Positions 34,298 to 46,654 are shown, counted from the stretch's first letter. The stretch is DNA of 64,000 bases from Brachionus rotundiformis (GCA_016802295.1 JAESIW010000020.1:1812120-1876119); one strand, 5' to 3'. Translations and numbers: made by a program. The notes: generated by a model from the letters alone, not told the origin.

Positions 34298-35569
34298 ATC
34301 AGCTGATTTGAAAAAATTCAATAATTTGAAGTTGATTATCAAAAGAGTATTTTTTATTTTTAAAAAAAATCTATTTTAAATTAATAGGATAACAGTAATT
34401 TATAATTAAATCAAACAATTTTTTTAACATTTTTTATTCTATTATTTATAACGTAATTTATTTCCTATTTTTTTAATGTTAAAAAGTTTAATTATCAGGA
34501 AAAAAATTTAATTATAAATTTATTCTTTTAAATTCAAAATTATAATAATTTCCCAAGAAATAAAGCATTTTTAAAAGTCAAATTTACAGTTAATTTTTTA
34601 AAGAAATAAACAAACAACAGTAGCTAATTTATTTGACTCAAAATTGCTTTACATGACAATTTAATTTAAAAAAAAGTTGAATGTAAATGGTGATATGGGT
34701 AAATGAATAAATGACAAGCCCTTTTCTTTTTTTTTTAATTTAGAACAAATCAAGAAAATCAATTTTTTTTAACTGTATTTTAAATTTTTTCACTATTAAT
34801 TTTCCATGATTAATAATGTTTCTACTTTTTTCTTTTAAAAAAATAATTATATTATAATTATTTGGTTGTAACAATAAAAGAGAGAAGGGGTAACCCAATG
34901 TATTATTTCACAAAATAGAAATCTAGAGATTTAATGAAAATTATTATTTTTTTTACTAATTATTCATTATTTAAAAATTTTTCATTTCATTTAAAAACTC
35001 AGCATGATTTAAAATAATAAATATTCTAATTGTGTGATTTGTTGATTAAAATGATAAAGTAGCGTATATTCTTTAATGTTAATTTGTACAATATCAAAGT
35101 GAAAAATATATATAATAACTTTTTATTAGATATTCGTTCAAAATTTTAATTTCCGCTTAACTAAAAAATATTATTCTTCTAATAGAGAAAACAACTATCA
35201 TGAAAAATCATTAATTATAAATAGAATCTTTGTTTCAAAGGAAAGTTCTTGCTTTATCATTAAATATGCACTGTAAAAAAATAAAAAATTAAAACATAAA
35301 TTTCATGTTATAAAAAAATGACAACACTTTATCAAAGCTCGATTGAAATACATTTATCTTCTTTTAAACATACTTTAAATTTCAGATTTTGTTCTAATGA
35401 TTAAAGCTGGTTGTTGTTACCATGCTATTAAATAAAATCATTTTGAATAAGATTAAGTAATTAAGTTAATATTTTAAAATAAAAAAGAATTAAAAAAATC
35501 AAAAAACTAAAAAATTTTATTTAACTAAAAAAATCACAAATATCTGTAAACGAATTAATTTAAAAAAAA
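34298..35569. other. Convergent spacer, nothing recognised
   Basis: 1.27 kb, extremely AT-rich, between convergent genes. I see homopolymer runs but no gene, tRNA or inverted repeat. Confidence 0.5.
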
Positions 35570-36553
35570 TTAATTACTACATTTTAGCTTTTTAAATATT
35601 TTTTTTCTTTGTGGATGATAGAATAATGACAAAAATGGTACAATCATTACTGAGCAGTTGATATATATTCTCAATAATGGTCTTGGATAAAAAAACACGA
35701 CAAAAAAATTCGGTATTATGTCTCTAAGGGAAAATATGGAAAGGACAAAACCTGAAGCAATCACTGATATACACATTAAGATAAATTGATTGGCAAATTG
35801 TTGCTGTTTTTTTAAATTCTGAGTTTCTTCTTTTTCTTGGTTAGATGAACCTTTACTATTAGCAATGCTAGATCTTGATAAATTTTGTTTAAAATTTATA
35901 TCAACTCTTTTTGAATTTGCCTTAAGTTTGATCATTATTTTGATGTAAATACCAACAATTATGATTGAGGGAATTAAAATTATAAGATTGTAATTAAGAA
36001 TAAAATAGAGGATAGTTCTGGTAAAAATTGGTGTGCTTCCGTCAAGGCAAAATACTCGTGATGGTTTGGTTTGGAGAAGAGATTTAAATATTACTGGAAA
36101 CAAAATGGAAAAAGTCCAAATTACCAAAATTGGACTAACAAGTAATATTAATGAATTGTTTACTTTTTGAAATAAATCAGTGCGAAATACTGCAAAATAG
36201 CGGTAAATTGCTATCAAAAAAATTGAATACATCCTTAAATAAGATGAAAAAATCCACCAAATTTCGCTAATAGAGCACAAAATGTTATTCAACATCTCAT
36301 TTTCAGTGTTTGGTCTTTCGAAAAAAATGTACATTGTCATGACAAGTGTATAGAAACAGTTGACAATTGTGGCATGATTTACATATAATTTTGTTCTTTT
36401 TTTCAAACTTTTGGACATAACTAGAACCACAATGAAGAATATATGAACCAAAATGGTAGCGTATCTGAAACCATGATCAATGGTCAGTAAAACTTGGTAC
36501 AGATGGCTATGTTCCAAATCTGAATAATTTGAACTTGGAGCTGAGACATTCAT
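35570..36553 (-). CDS. Rhodopsin-family G protein-coupled receptor (orphan)
   Basis: Single exon, 327 aa, with seven hydrophobic segments at roughly 30-48, 60-78, 95-117, 135-155, 180-203, 255-275 and 290-313. The N-terminus has NVS and NYS glycosylation sites. Cys93 at TM3 and the Cys in RVFCLDG of the second extracellular loop would form the usual disulfide. The DRY motif is YRY (IAIYRYFAVFR), and TM7 has VPFLSLFYHPQRKK in place of NPxxY. The third intracellular loop is long, polar and Ser/Lys/Gln-rich. These features fit a peptide-receptor-like class A receptor of a fast-evolving invertebrate family; the ligand is unknown. Confidence 0.85.
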   Translation of the reverse strand: MNVSAPSSNYSDLEHSHLYQVLLTIDHGFRYATILVHIFFIVVLVMSKSLKKRTKLYVNHATIVNCFYTLVMTMYIFFERPNTENEMLNNILCSISEIWWIFSSYLRMYSIFLIAIYRYFAVFRTDLFQKVNNSLILLVSPILVIWTFSILFPVIFKSLLQTKPSRVFCLDGSTPIFTRTILYFILNYNLIILIPSIIIVGIYIKIMIKLKANSKRVDINFKQNLSRSSIANSKGSSNQEKEETQNLKKQQQFANQFILMCISVIASGFVLSIFSLRDIIPNFFVVFFYPRPLLRIYINCSVMIVPFLSLFYHPQRKKIFKKLKCSN

Positions 36554-36647
36554 ATTAAATTTAAATTAGAAAATAAAATCAAAATCTTAAATATCAAATA
36601 TTTTAATCAAAACTCGCTTGTTTAATTAAAATTAAAGGAAATCTAAT

Positions 36648-39417
36648 TTATTTATTAAAATAGGAATCACAGTTATCTAATGCTAGCATAGGTTCATTTT
36701 TGAAAAGCATAAAAAAACCCTGAATTTGAGCGGAGCTCACATTTTTGTTCATGCTAGACAGTTTTTGAGAAAATTTCAAGGCCAATTCAGAGTCGGCATT
36801 TGGATAAAAATTAATAAACATTCGATAAATTTGCGATTCTGTTGCAAAACCAATAAATTGTTTGACATCAACACGACCTGGTCTAATTAAAGCCGGATCA
36901 AGCCGTTCTATATAATTAGTGGTCATCATCACAATTCTGCCTTCTGATGACGCTACTCCATCCAATGCATTCAACAATCCGGATAAAGTCAAAGGACTAA
37001 AACCCTGGAAAGCAGTAGGATCTTAAACAAATAAGAGAAAATTAACAATTTAAGTTTGTTTAATTAATTTTGAAAAATTTACTATTTTTAACAATGTCTC
37101 TACTTCCAAATGCTGCATCTATGTCTCTTAAAATAAAAATATTATTGATATTAATAGCTATTAAAATTGAATAGATAAAAAAAGTATCTGAATACAGTAA
37201 CAAAAATTATTTTAGTGTTTTTTAGAATTCTGATAATCAAGAATTGTTTGCTTGAATGAAAATGTATCTTTGAATTAAATTCTATATTGGAAAAATTCTT
37301 AAAGCCTTTATTTGATAATTATTTTGATCATGATCTTAAAATCAGATATTTTTTTGTTTTAAAATTTAATTGAGAAACGAATTATCATATTTCTGTGCTT
37401 AAGAACAGAAAGATATGAGTGGACTATAACTCAAAAATATGTTTAGAGGATCCAAAGACATATAATTTACCATGTCAAAAAAAATATACATCAATCGAAC
37501 TTCTATGTTTAGTTGTGTAGATATAAAAAATAAATGAAATATTCAGAGATTTTCTTACTGAAAAATCCAATAAAGAGAAACAAATAGTTTAATCAAAGGT
37601 TTATACTATACTCATACTTTTTATTTAGGATGACATTTTTTTATCATATACATTATTATATTTTGTATAAAAAAAGATTAATATTAGGACATTTTAATTT
37701 ATCAAATATAAATCTAATAAACTAACTTCTTCTTCTCTTAAAGCCTCTGAAAAAAAAACTTACTGTTTATCACAATTTACGAATGCTCTTAGAAATACTT
37801 AAACTTGATAAAAATATTAATCAAAACAATTTAATCAGGCAAATATTCAACATTTTTTATTAAATTTATCCTAAATGCCACATGTCAGGGGTTTTAAAAG
37901 ATAGTATTTTTATGTAAATTATACAAAATGCTAATTTCTATACATCTAAGTCAAACAATTCTTTAGACGCAGATATTCAATTTTTGACTAATCATTAATC
38001 ATTTATTTTAAAAGTTTAAAAGAGAGCTAAAGGAAATTATTTTTATCATCATTTCTGTCTCAATCAAAATATTTACACTATCAAATGAATTAATAAGACC
38101 TAAATGAGTCTCATAACTTGAGATCCAATATGTTCAATACTTACTATTTTCGTCTTTATTTTTACATTTATAAGCTTTTTTTTATTTTTTATATACTTTA
38201 ACTAATTTTTTATTTTCTGCTTCTCCTGAAAGAGGTTATTTAAATTCAAATAAATAAATAAACCATTAAGACATTAAGAACAGACTTGCAAAAGCAAAAT
38301 GAGTATTTTCTAGACTCAAACCAGCAAGGAATCCAAAATCAAGTTATACAATATCTTATCAAAATGGCAATGACATGAGGAAAAGCAAGGATTAAGGCAA
38401 AGGATCGACTTGAGTTGAAATCGGAAGTAATGACCCTATGCTCCACAAGGATTGAATAAGGAAAAATAAATCTAATAGCAAAAAGCCAAAAATTTAAATG
38501 TTTTTAATTATTTATCTGTTTACTTACTCTAATAAAATAATACTATTCAGTGGAGCTCTGGCAAATAAAACATTGAGTCTATCATCGGTCAGACTTCGGT
38601 CACTTAGGTTTAAAATAGCAATATCATGTTCAATAGCAGCAGCTAAAGCTGTAATGAACGATGTTTTACCGCACCCAGGTGGTCCGTATAAAAGATATCC
38701 TCTTCGATAAGGTATTCCTCTGTCATAGTACCATTTTGAACTATTGAGAAATTCGGCAATATCTTTTTTAATATTCTCAGCTATACCATTATCTAAAACT
38801 ACTGATTTAAATGGTCTTTTATCCTTTGGCCATCCAAATAGGCCCCAATCTCCGCCAAGTCCAGCATGATAAATTAGAGTTTTTCCCGATTGTTCGCTTA
38901 ATGCACTTTGTCTAGCATTCAAAAGCATATCTTGGAATAAGTCTGTCTTGGTACCTAGGGCAGTTAATTTAAGAGTTTCAACAGGTGAACCTGTATTGCG
39001 ATCGACCATTGATTCTCTAGTCCTTTCTGCCCGTATCCAGTTATTTTTATACTTAAAAAAATGTACACCTATGCTGGGTGCAAACGAAAATGAGGTCGAC
39101 ACTCTCTGATTTTTATCATTTTTCTGGAAAAATGTTTCTACACTAATGTGACGGGCTTTTTGTTTTAAATGAGAATTTATCCACTTTAATATCCAGTCAT
39201 AACTTTTATCTCTACTAACCACTTCTAAGGAGACTGTGAAGCGTTTTTGAAATAAAGTGTATCCTACTGCTGTGCTTCTTTTTAAAATTGAAAGACCAGC
39301 GCCTATACCAACTAGACCAAAGCCTGCACTAAAATACGGATTTTCCTTTAGAGAATCAAAGAATGAGCTTTTTTCAGCAATATCTATAGGACTTATTTCT
39401 GAACTATTTATGGGCAT
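36648..39417 (-). CDS. BCS1L: Mitochondrial AAA ATPase BCS1 (complex III assembly)
   Basis: Three exons, 39417-38528, 37126-37083 (only 44 nt) and 37021-36648, give 435 aa (human 419). The middle exon supplies EDIDAAFGSRDIVKN, which contains the Walker B aspartates; without it the protein would be dead. Other parts: transmembrane segment at about 32-48 (AGFGLVGIGAGLSIL), BCS1-specific domain (ISVETFFQ, WIRAERTRE, LTALGTKTDLF), Walker A YGPPGCGKTSF (about 245), and GLLNALDGVASSEGRIVMMT with RPGRVDVKQFIG. BCS1 is a ring translocase of the inner membrane that moves the folded Rieske protein into place. Intron 1 is 1.4 kb and carries a LINE relic; intron 2 is 61 nt. Start chosen at the ATG giving the human-like NPYFSAGFG spacing. 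Confidence 0.96.
38281..38480 (+). mobile_element. LINE relic inside BCS1 intron 1
   Basis: On the plus strand the sequence contains DIKNRLAKAK, a stop, then VFSRLKPARNPKSSY, related to IKNRLANFSRLRSP of the relic at 5441-5890. It ends in TATGCTCCACAAGG, ATTG and AATAAGGAAAAATAAA, the same tail as that copy. It is a second truncated, internally deleted member of one non-LTR family, inserted opposite to the host gene. No functional frame remains. Confidence 0.75.
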
Positions 39418-39640
39418 ATCTAAACAATCTTATTTTATGTCAATTCCTAATAATTCGAACTCAAAGTCGGCTAGAACTTTTAATAAAAGAATTTAAAAAA
39501 ATTTTTATTTTTTAAAATTTATTTTTTGCAATAAAAATAAAGCATCCGCTTTTATTTTCATTAAGTTTTTAAGGGCTGATTTCTGTATTATCTAAATACA
39601 TTTGACTCAATTAAAGTTCCTCAAATTAAATATTAAATAT

Positions 39641-40165
39641 CTATTGGGCAGTTTTTCTTTTGACTTTGTAATCGTTGATAGCAGCTTTAATGGCATCCTC
39701 AGCTAACATTGAACAATGGAGTTTAACAGGTGGTAAACACAATTCTTTGGCAATATCTGTATTTTTTATTTTCAAAGCATCTTCAGTCTAATTTAAAGTA
39801 AAATTTAAAAATTTATATTTTGTTAAGTTAGGAATACAACTTACAGATTTTCCTTTAATCCATTCAGTGGCCAATGAACTTGAAGCAATGGCTGAACCAC
39901 AGCCGAATGTCTTGAATTTAGCATCGATTATCTTTCCATTATCGTCAACTTTGATTTGAAGTTTCATTACGTCACCACATGCTGGTGCTCCCACCAGTCC
40001 AGTGCCGACATCAGTTTCTTTTTTGTTAAATGAGCCAACATTTCGTGGATTCTCATAATGATCTATAACCTTTTCGTGATAAGAGCAAACTGGGATGCGA
40101 AAATTTTCCAATGCAAGTCCTTGGACTAACTTGGAAGTTTTTAGAATACTTCTAGTCAAAGACAT
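39641..40165 (-). CDS. ISCU: Iron-sulfur cluster scaffold protein ISCU
   Basis: Two exons, 40165-39845 and 39787-39641, separated by a 57-nt intron, give 155 aa. The first ~30 residues are a mitochondrial targeting peptide (MSLTRSILKTSKLVQ). The IscU fold follows: YHEKVIDHYENPRNVGSFNK, GLVGAPACGDVMKLQI, AKFKTFGCGSAIASSSLATE, GKSTEDALKIKNTDIAKELC and LPPVKLHCSMLAEDAIKAAI. All three cluster-binding cysteines (PACGD, FGCGS, HCSM) and the LPPVK motif for the HSPA9 chaperone are present. ISCU receives sulfur from NFS1 and assembles [2Fe-2S] clusters in the mitochondrial matrix. Its start lies 750 bp upstream of BCS1 on the same strand. Confidence 0.97.
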
Positions 40166-40602
40166 TTTTCAAAATTTTGAGTTCGAAAAAAATCTGTTTT
40201 ATATAATACAGTATTTGGATGAACTTATATACTTTATTTATAGACTCTAAATAATTATTTCATGAATAGTTAATATAGAAATGCTTTTTTCGAGCAAAAC
40301 AAAATTATTTTTCCCTAGAATTTTGTTCTAGAAAATGATATTATGAATTTTTTATTTATTTCTAGAGATTGCAAAATTTTATCAAATTCTTAAAGCTAAA
40401 AATCATTATGAGTATCAAAAATTATATCATATAACTTCTAAATATTATACAATTTTAATTCAAAGACTTTTTAATTTTTTTAAGTATGTTTTTAATAGGT
40501 AATTTCTTCACTTTTAATTCCATGATAGATATATTTAATGACCATATATTAATTGAATATTTTAATAAATATTTTGAACATATTTTATTATATAAGGATC
40601 AT
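40166..40602. other. AT-rich spacer upstream of ISCU
   Basis: 440 bp, probably including the ISCU promoter. No other feature seen; it borders an inverted-repeat element. Confidence 0.4.
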
Positions 40603-41247
40603 TCGGGTCTAGCCTGTTATGTGACCAAGGGGATCATGTAATATGTGACCTGATGGCTCATGACAGTTTGGTGACCGGATATTTTTTTTTCGGGCAAACA
40701 TTATATGACCATCGATACCAAAAATTTACAAATCTATAGGTCGCCAAAATATTTTTTTTGGTCACATTTTTAAAGACAACAATTTTAAATTTCTCTTTTC
40801 ATGCTAAAATAAGCTAAATAAAAATTTTCAAAAATGATATTCAACTTCTTACTTATTTAAAAAGGATACAGAATTGACGGTGAAGAGAGCCTTGGGTAAG
40901 CATACAAATCCAATGGAATGCGATTTATGTGGCAAACTTTTTTAAAATGCTAGGGGTGTTAGTTTACATAAGTCAAGGATGCACTGATTAATACAATTTA
41001 GGATTATTCTTCAATTTATTTAGACACTTAAATAACAACTTAAATAAACATTAATTCTGTTCATAAATTTTTTCAATTTTGAAGCAGATAATAAAACGGG
41101 TAACAAAATATTTTAGTTTAAAATAAAAAAAAATAATAATGTGCGACCCAAACTTATGTGACCCGAAAAAAAAATATTCGGTCTGTCATGAGTCATCAGG
41201 ACACATATTACATGATTCCCTTGGTCACATAACAGGCAAGACCCGAT
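40603..41247. mobile_element. ~640-bp element with ~100-bp terminal inverted repeats
   Basis: The left end (TCGGGTCTAGCCTGTTATGT then GACCAAGGGGATCATG, 40603-40705) matches the reverse complement of the right end (TCGGGTCTTGCCTGTTATGT then GACCAAGGGAATCATG, 41140-41247). The match runs for about 100 bp with scattered changes and a small gap. Both arms contain repeated TGTGACC motifs and a run of T followed by CGGG. The interior holds a stop-broken zinc-finger relic. The structure is a non-autonomous DNA transposon; I see no clear target duplication. Confidence 0.85.
40868..40987 (+). pseudogene. C2H2 zinc-finger relic inside the inverted-repeat element
   Basis: The frame reads TELTVKRALGKHTNPMECDL then CGKLF, a stop, NARGVSLHKSRMH and a stop. 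Spacing CxxC...HxxxxH is that of a C2H2 finger with one in-frame TAA in the middle. Either the stop was acquired after insertion or the finger was always a captured fragment. It is short and cannot be functional as read. Confidence 0.6.
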
Positions 41248-41320
41248 AATTAAATTATTAATTATTTATTAATGTATTATTGATTAGAAAACAAACTATA
41301 AAATATAATAAAAAGGAATT

Positions 41321-41566
41321 TTAATCAATTAATAAAGCTTTTGTTGCCTTATTAGGACTTCTTTTGCGTTTTTCACCAATCGACACATCCTTTGTTGCTG
41401 CTGGTGGTTTGACATGTTTTAATCTGATTGATTGCAAGTCTCACTAAATGTTCGTACATCTAATGTTGTACATGTTGAACAGGTGCAGTTACCTTGTTTC
41501 CAAGTGATTGTCATATCATCTCCATTTGGTAGAATCACGATCCAAACAGAGAAAGTTGTCTTTTTG
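41321..41566 (-). mobile_element. MULE transposase C-terminus relic (SWIM zinc finger and basic tail)
   Basis: Minus strand: one frame reads LPNGDDMTITWKQGNCTCST, typical of the SWIM finger (W-K-x-G-x-C-x-C) of MULE transposases. After a frameshift it continues IRLKHVKPPAATKDVSIGEK, RKRSPNKATKALLID and a stop, which is the usual end of animal MULE proteins. The frameshift and loss of the final Cys/His of the finger show it is dead. No transposase core is seen nearby. Confidence 0.75.
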
Positions 41567-42887
41567 AATTGAAAAAAAATTCACCCGTATTTGTATGTTA
41601 TATAAATCTATTACAATACCGATCATGTCATAAATTACTTACCTACCGGATATAAAGTTTTTTTTAATATTTGGGCTTTTGTCCCTTAAGTTTTTTTAAA
41701 TAATTAAAAAGCTAAAATATATATAACAGACTATATAATTAAGTAATGTTTTATCTTTCTGAAATATTTTATAAAAATATAAAATTTTAAAATTAGTAGA
41801 ATAAAAGAGAATATTTAAAGATCAAAATATTTGAAATATTGATCATTTGCTCAAGAAAGTTTATTTATAATATATTTTCTTGAAGAACTTAATAAATGCA
41901 AATTTAAAATTTTTAACTTTAATAATTTAAATTTAAATTTTAATGTAAAAATTTACTGGTTCTATATAATTCAATACAATATATTGAATATAGAGATTTT
42001 ATATGAAAATATGAAAAAATTTCTATATAGGTTTTCAATTTTATGAAAATGCATCATGGTCAACTGGCGATTCAAACAAATTTCACAATGGTTACAGACT
42101 TCATTTCATGATTAGAGATACATACCAACTTTATAAATTTTATTAAACTTTATTTGATCTATAATTTTGAATATTAATTTTTTTATCTGATTTAATCTTA
42201 ATTTTTAGTATTTTTTCCTGCATTTCTAGATGTTATCTTTGAATTTAGTTAATCCTTTCTGTTAATCCGTAGCATTAGGATGAGTCTATAAATGAAATTA
42301 ATATGTCTTGCTAGGGTTTATGACACTTGAAAAAATTATATTTATCAATTTATATATTTGAGATAATAAATTTATTATAATAAAGAATATTAAAATATAA
42401 CCATATTTAAGAAATAAAGCAAAATTAATATAAATTCAATTTTATATTTTTTGAAACTGTTCTAATTTAAAATCATTAATTTTGAGGATAACAAAAATTA
42501 TTTTATCAAAAATTTACTAAAAAATAACTGTTGTCGAAAAATATTACTGAATTTACTGAATAATTTATTAAATTAAAAAAAAAAAACAACAAAAATTTAA
42601 CTGATTTATCTCCAGCGAGTTAATCAAAACAAAAAATAGTAATATTAAGATAGTTTTTAGTTGAAAATTACCATAGCTAAGCTATCTAAATAATATTTAT
42701 TTTAAAAAATCATAAAATTAAAATGTAATAAAAAAATGGGACATATAATTCGATAATTTCAAATTAAAAATGTTGTTGCCATAGCAATCGAGTCTTTCTC
42801 ATTCCAAAAAAAATTCAACTGTCTTTGCTATTACTAATGAAATAAAATTTTTTTAGAAATAAATTTATTTGAAATCGACACCTGAAG
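41567..42887. other. Intergenic, nothing recognised
   Basis: 1.3 kb of AT-rich DNA before DZIP1. No gene or repeat identified. An acceptor-like TTTTTTTTAG lies at about 42846-42855, about 32 bp before the DZIP1 ATG. Confidence 0.5.
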
Positions 42888-45800
42888 ATGGTATCTGGTC
42901 TGCACTTTGAAAATAAAATGGCACTTAACGAGTCGATTAGCAACTCGTTCGGCTTTCGGAAAAAAAATGCCCGTCTTGACTGGCGTAAGCTGGCCGCCGT
43001 CGATCTTGACCGTGTCTCTCGGGAAATTGATATTTTTACTCTTCAAGACAACATCGATCACATAACTTATTGTAATATAGAAACCGAGTTGGACACTCGA
43101 ATGATGGATCCAAATTTTATCAAATTGTTTAAATTAAGCCAATTTATGATTGAATACTTGGTGCATTCTCAAGGCTATCTAACAGATGTAATTGGTAATA
43201 TCGAAAGTCAGCTAGGCGCTGCCCAAAACCAAAATGAAGAGTTCAAAAAAATAAATGAAAAAATACAGAAAGAATTAATCGAAGTTAAAAAAGAGAATAA
43301 AAAAAGGAAAAAAATGATTGAGACTCAACAAACTTTAATGAGTGTTACATCATCAAACTACCATCAGTGTACTTTTTGTTCCAAGGTTTTCCTAAATGTG
43401 AATTATTTACAAGCACATATGACTAGGAGACATCCTGATGCTGACCATTCTTCGGTTTCCAAACAAGCTCTTGAATTTGAAAAGGAATTGGAGCGAATTA
43501 AAGAAAGGCTAAGAATCACCGAAAGTGAGTTAATGATGGAACGGAATCTTAAACTTGGTGGCTCACAAAAAAACAACTCAAATTCTGATGAAGTTAATTT
43601 ACTTTTGAAAAAAATCGAAGACCTTAAAAATAGTGAAATGCACAAACAGAAAGAAGAGTATGATAAAACTTGTAAATTGTTGAGAAAAAAGATAAATGAT
43701 TTGGAAGATAAAAATTCTAAATTTGAAGAAGAAATAAAAAGTCTTCAGGAAAAATTGGGAAAAAAATCATCCATTGGATGGATGAAAGATGATATTGATT
43801 TAGAAAAAGATTCTGCATTAAAAATGAAGAAGGAAATAGGACGTCTTAAAGAAATGGTTAGTAGATTTTTTTGGATTTAATCTTTAAAATTATTTTCCAA
43901 TCATTTAATTGTTTAAATGATCTGCCTAAAAAGCTTTTTAAAAATTTTAAATATTTGAAAACTGTTAATTTCAATGAGAATAGCTTTCTGAGATTAAATT
44001 TTAAATCATCAATTTATCTAAAATTTTCAAATACCATTAGTCTTGTAAGGATAAACTAATTAGAAATTCAAGAAATAAATATTTGTTTTTCAGTCTAAAT
44101 AGAAATAATTTAAAAGGCTCTTAATTAAAAAATAATAAAATTATACTTTGACCCATAAAAAAATATTTAGAAATTTTTTAATATAAATTCTCAAAAAATA
44201 AAATTAAAATTATGCTCATAATGGAAAAATAAAAAGTTACAAAATATGGTTTCATGATTTTTCTGAACAGCTATTCTTCAATACTTTTTGTTTTTGAAGG
44301 ACAAAAAGGTCGAGTCGGTTAGGTAACCTGTGGTTCACCTATTATGAGAAAAATTTTTTTCGTGTTCAGTGAACAAATAGATTATTTTAAAACTTCAAAA
44401 ATAAAAGATCCAGATACAAAACAGATAATACATTTGATAAAATCCATGAGGACTATTTGAAGGCGAGAGGGGTTTAAAGCTTAATTTTTCGAGGTCTCAA
44501 AAATATTAACTTTATTTGTTTATTAAAAATTTAAAATGATTTACAAAAAACCTTAATTGTAGTAAAATTGATAATAATTGTTAATACAACATAGTTCACC
44601 TAATCTAAATTTGTTCACCAAATTTGAAAATTGTTCCTCTAATTTTAAAACAGTTCACCTAATCATATAGACAACAAGATTTGTTCTCATGAAACCTAAC
44701 CAACTAGATCTGGAAAAAAAAATTCATTTTTTTGTTCCGAAAAATTTTTAAGCTTAATAAAGACATACAGTTATCATTTGTGTTATTTTTATACGATTTA
44801 AAAATAAAAATACTTAAGTTAGGATTGTTTTTATTTATTAATGATAATTAGTATTAAAATAAAAGATTTAAATAGTGTTAATTGATGCAAAAATAAAATA
44901 AGAAACAAAATTTCTATTAAAAACTAAGAAAACGATATTTGTTGTGTTTTTTGATTCAGCAGGTTACCGCATTTTTTTGTTACAATAGACTAACTGGTCG
45001 TTTATATTTTAACTCTTTTTCTTGGCAATAAGGCGTTCATTGAAATAATAAATAAATGAACAAAATAAAGAAAAAATAAAAAATTACTAAAAATTATTTT
45101 GTAATTGACAATTAAAAATTAAACTAACTTCAGTATTTTTGTTTTTCAAATAGCAGTTAAGATATAATAAAATAATAAAATAATATTTCTATATTAAATA
45201 AGCTAAAAATAATTATTTATTTAATTTTTGTTTAGATTTCGAACTATGAACAAGAAATCAACAACCTTAATAATCAAATCGCAAAACTTAAAAAACAAGA
45301 GTCGGCCCTGAGAAATAAGCATCATAAAGAAATAAAAGAAGTGAAAAATAAATTCAAAAATAGACAAAAATTAATTTTTTTAATTTTTAAGAAAGAAGAA
45401 GAGATTTCAAGATTGAAAGAAAAATTGGAAGAATTGAAAAATAGCATTGGTAAAAGTGACAATGAATTACAAACAAGAATACAAGAAATTCAGGATGAGC
45501 TGCATAGAGAACAAGAAATGAGAATTAAACTCGAATCTGATCTTAAAAATCGGCCGCCATCGGTGACTCCAAGACAACTACCAAACCAAGTACCTGCACC
45601 TATGCCATCTAAAAAATTACCATCTCAACCTGTAAAATCATCGCAAAAATCGTTTGAAATTTACTTACCACAATATTGTCCAAAAACTCTCATAAAAGTT
45701 CAAGCCAATCCGAGATATTTGGAAAATTTCAGAAAGTCCGCATTTGAAGCCTATGAAAAAGAACTGGACGACTTGGGAATAAACGTGAATGATACACGTT

Positions 45801-46654
45801 TATCCAACCAGGATTACAAGCTTATCATGAATAGAGTTAAAAATTTAAAATCTGAACGAACTGATGATTTGGTTAAATTTAATGAGGTCAGGAAAGTATT
45901 TAATGAGATTTGTGCCAAACATGCTTCACAACGAGTCACTTCATCAGTTCGTTCTTCGCGGGTACATTTTAAGGGCGATCTTACATCCAAAAAACTAGAC
46001 GATTTGGTCGATGAAGAAAGCACATGGATCCACGACACAGTATCCAAATCAAAGCCTAAAAATGAAGGTGAAGAGACTGACGATGATGTAAGTGTACCTA
46101 TCGCTTTCGAGTCCGATGATGACGACACTGAGCCAACCAAGTCAATTCTTCTGGAGCAAAAATCAAAAACCAGAGGTTCTGTATCGCCTCGCAAAGGATC
46201 TCGTCTGTCCAATAGTTTGAATTTTGATGAAACAAGTGATTTTGAAAATGTGAGCCAATTGACTGAATCGTATCGTAAAAATAAAAGTCCAAGTAAAAAA
46301 TTGGTAATCAGTAGCCAGGCCAAATCTTCAGTTAGTGATTTAAAGAAAAAATTGGAAAAGCAGTTGGACGAAAACGCTAAAAAAGGCTACAAGCCGTCTC
46401 CAAATGCTGTACCAGTAGGATTTAGAGAAGGAAATGATGATGAAAGTTTAGGCACAGTATCGGAATTAGACGAATACAAAAGCCCAAGGCCAAGAAGTGG
46501 AGTAAGATCTTCGATACAAGATTCGAATAGTTCTGGGCTATGGATCGGCGACTCGCATTCCATGGATCCGAACCCACAAATAATTGAAAGACCTCCAACT
46601 GCAAATTCCTCAAAAACACTTAATGATACAGATGAAATAACAAATATTGATTAA
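42888..46654 (+). CDS. DZIP1: DZIP1-like ciliary zinc-finger protein (iguana)
   Basis: Exons 42888-43856, 45236-45340 and 45392-46654 give 778 aa. The 51 nt at 45341-45391 could be read through, but they start GTGAAA, end TTTTTAAG and would put FLIF into a coiled coil, so I treat them as an intron. The conserved N-terminus (FGFRKKNARLDWRKLAAVDL, VSREIDIFTLQ) is the DZIP-like domain. It is followed by a coiled coil, one C2H2 finger (CTFCSKVFLNVNYLQAHMTR then RH, about 160-183), long coiled coils, the DZIP1 block with HASQ-like motifs, and a Ser-rich tail. DZIP1/DZIP1L act at the basal body and transition zone in ciliogenesis and Hedgehog signalling. The first intron is 1.38 kb. Confidence 0.92.
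44305..44715. mobile_element. Possible small DNA element in DZIP1 intron 1
   Basis: GAGTCGGTTAGGT near 44313 and the reverse complement of ACCTAACCAACTA near 44693 (TAGTTGGTTAGGT) form short inverted ends. Between them, at 44594-44660, GTTCACC-like motifs recur at 19-20-bp steps four times. GTTCAC words also occur near both ends. This is weak evidence for a degenerate mobile element. Confidence 0.35.

Noticed and set aside
45341..45391. In-frame read-through of 17 codons in DZIP1
   Set aside because: GTGAAA...TTTTTAAG ends, T-rich 3' part and hydrophobic residues in a coiled coil point to an intron, though retention cannot be excluded.
45814..46323. Minus-strand frame of 169 codons
   Set aside because: Ser/Leu-rich shadow of the DZIP1 coding strand.
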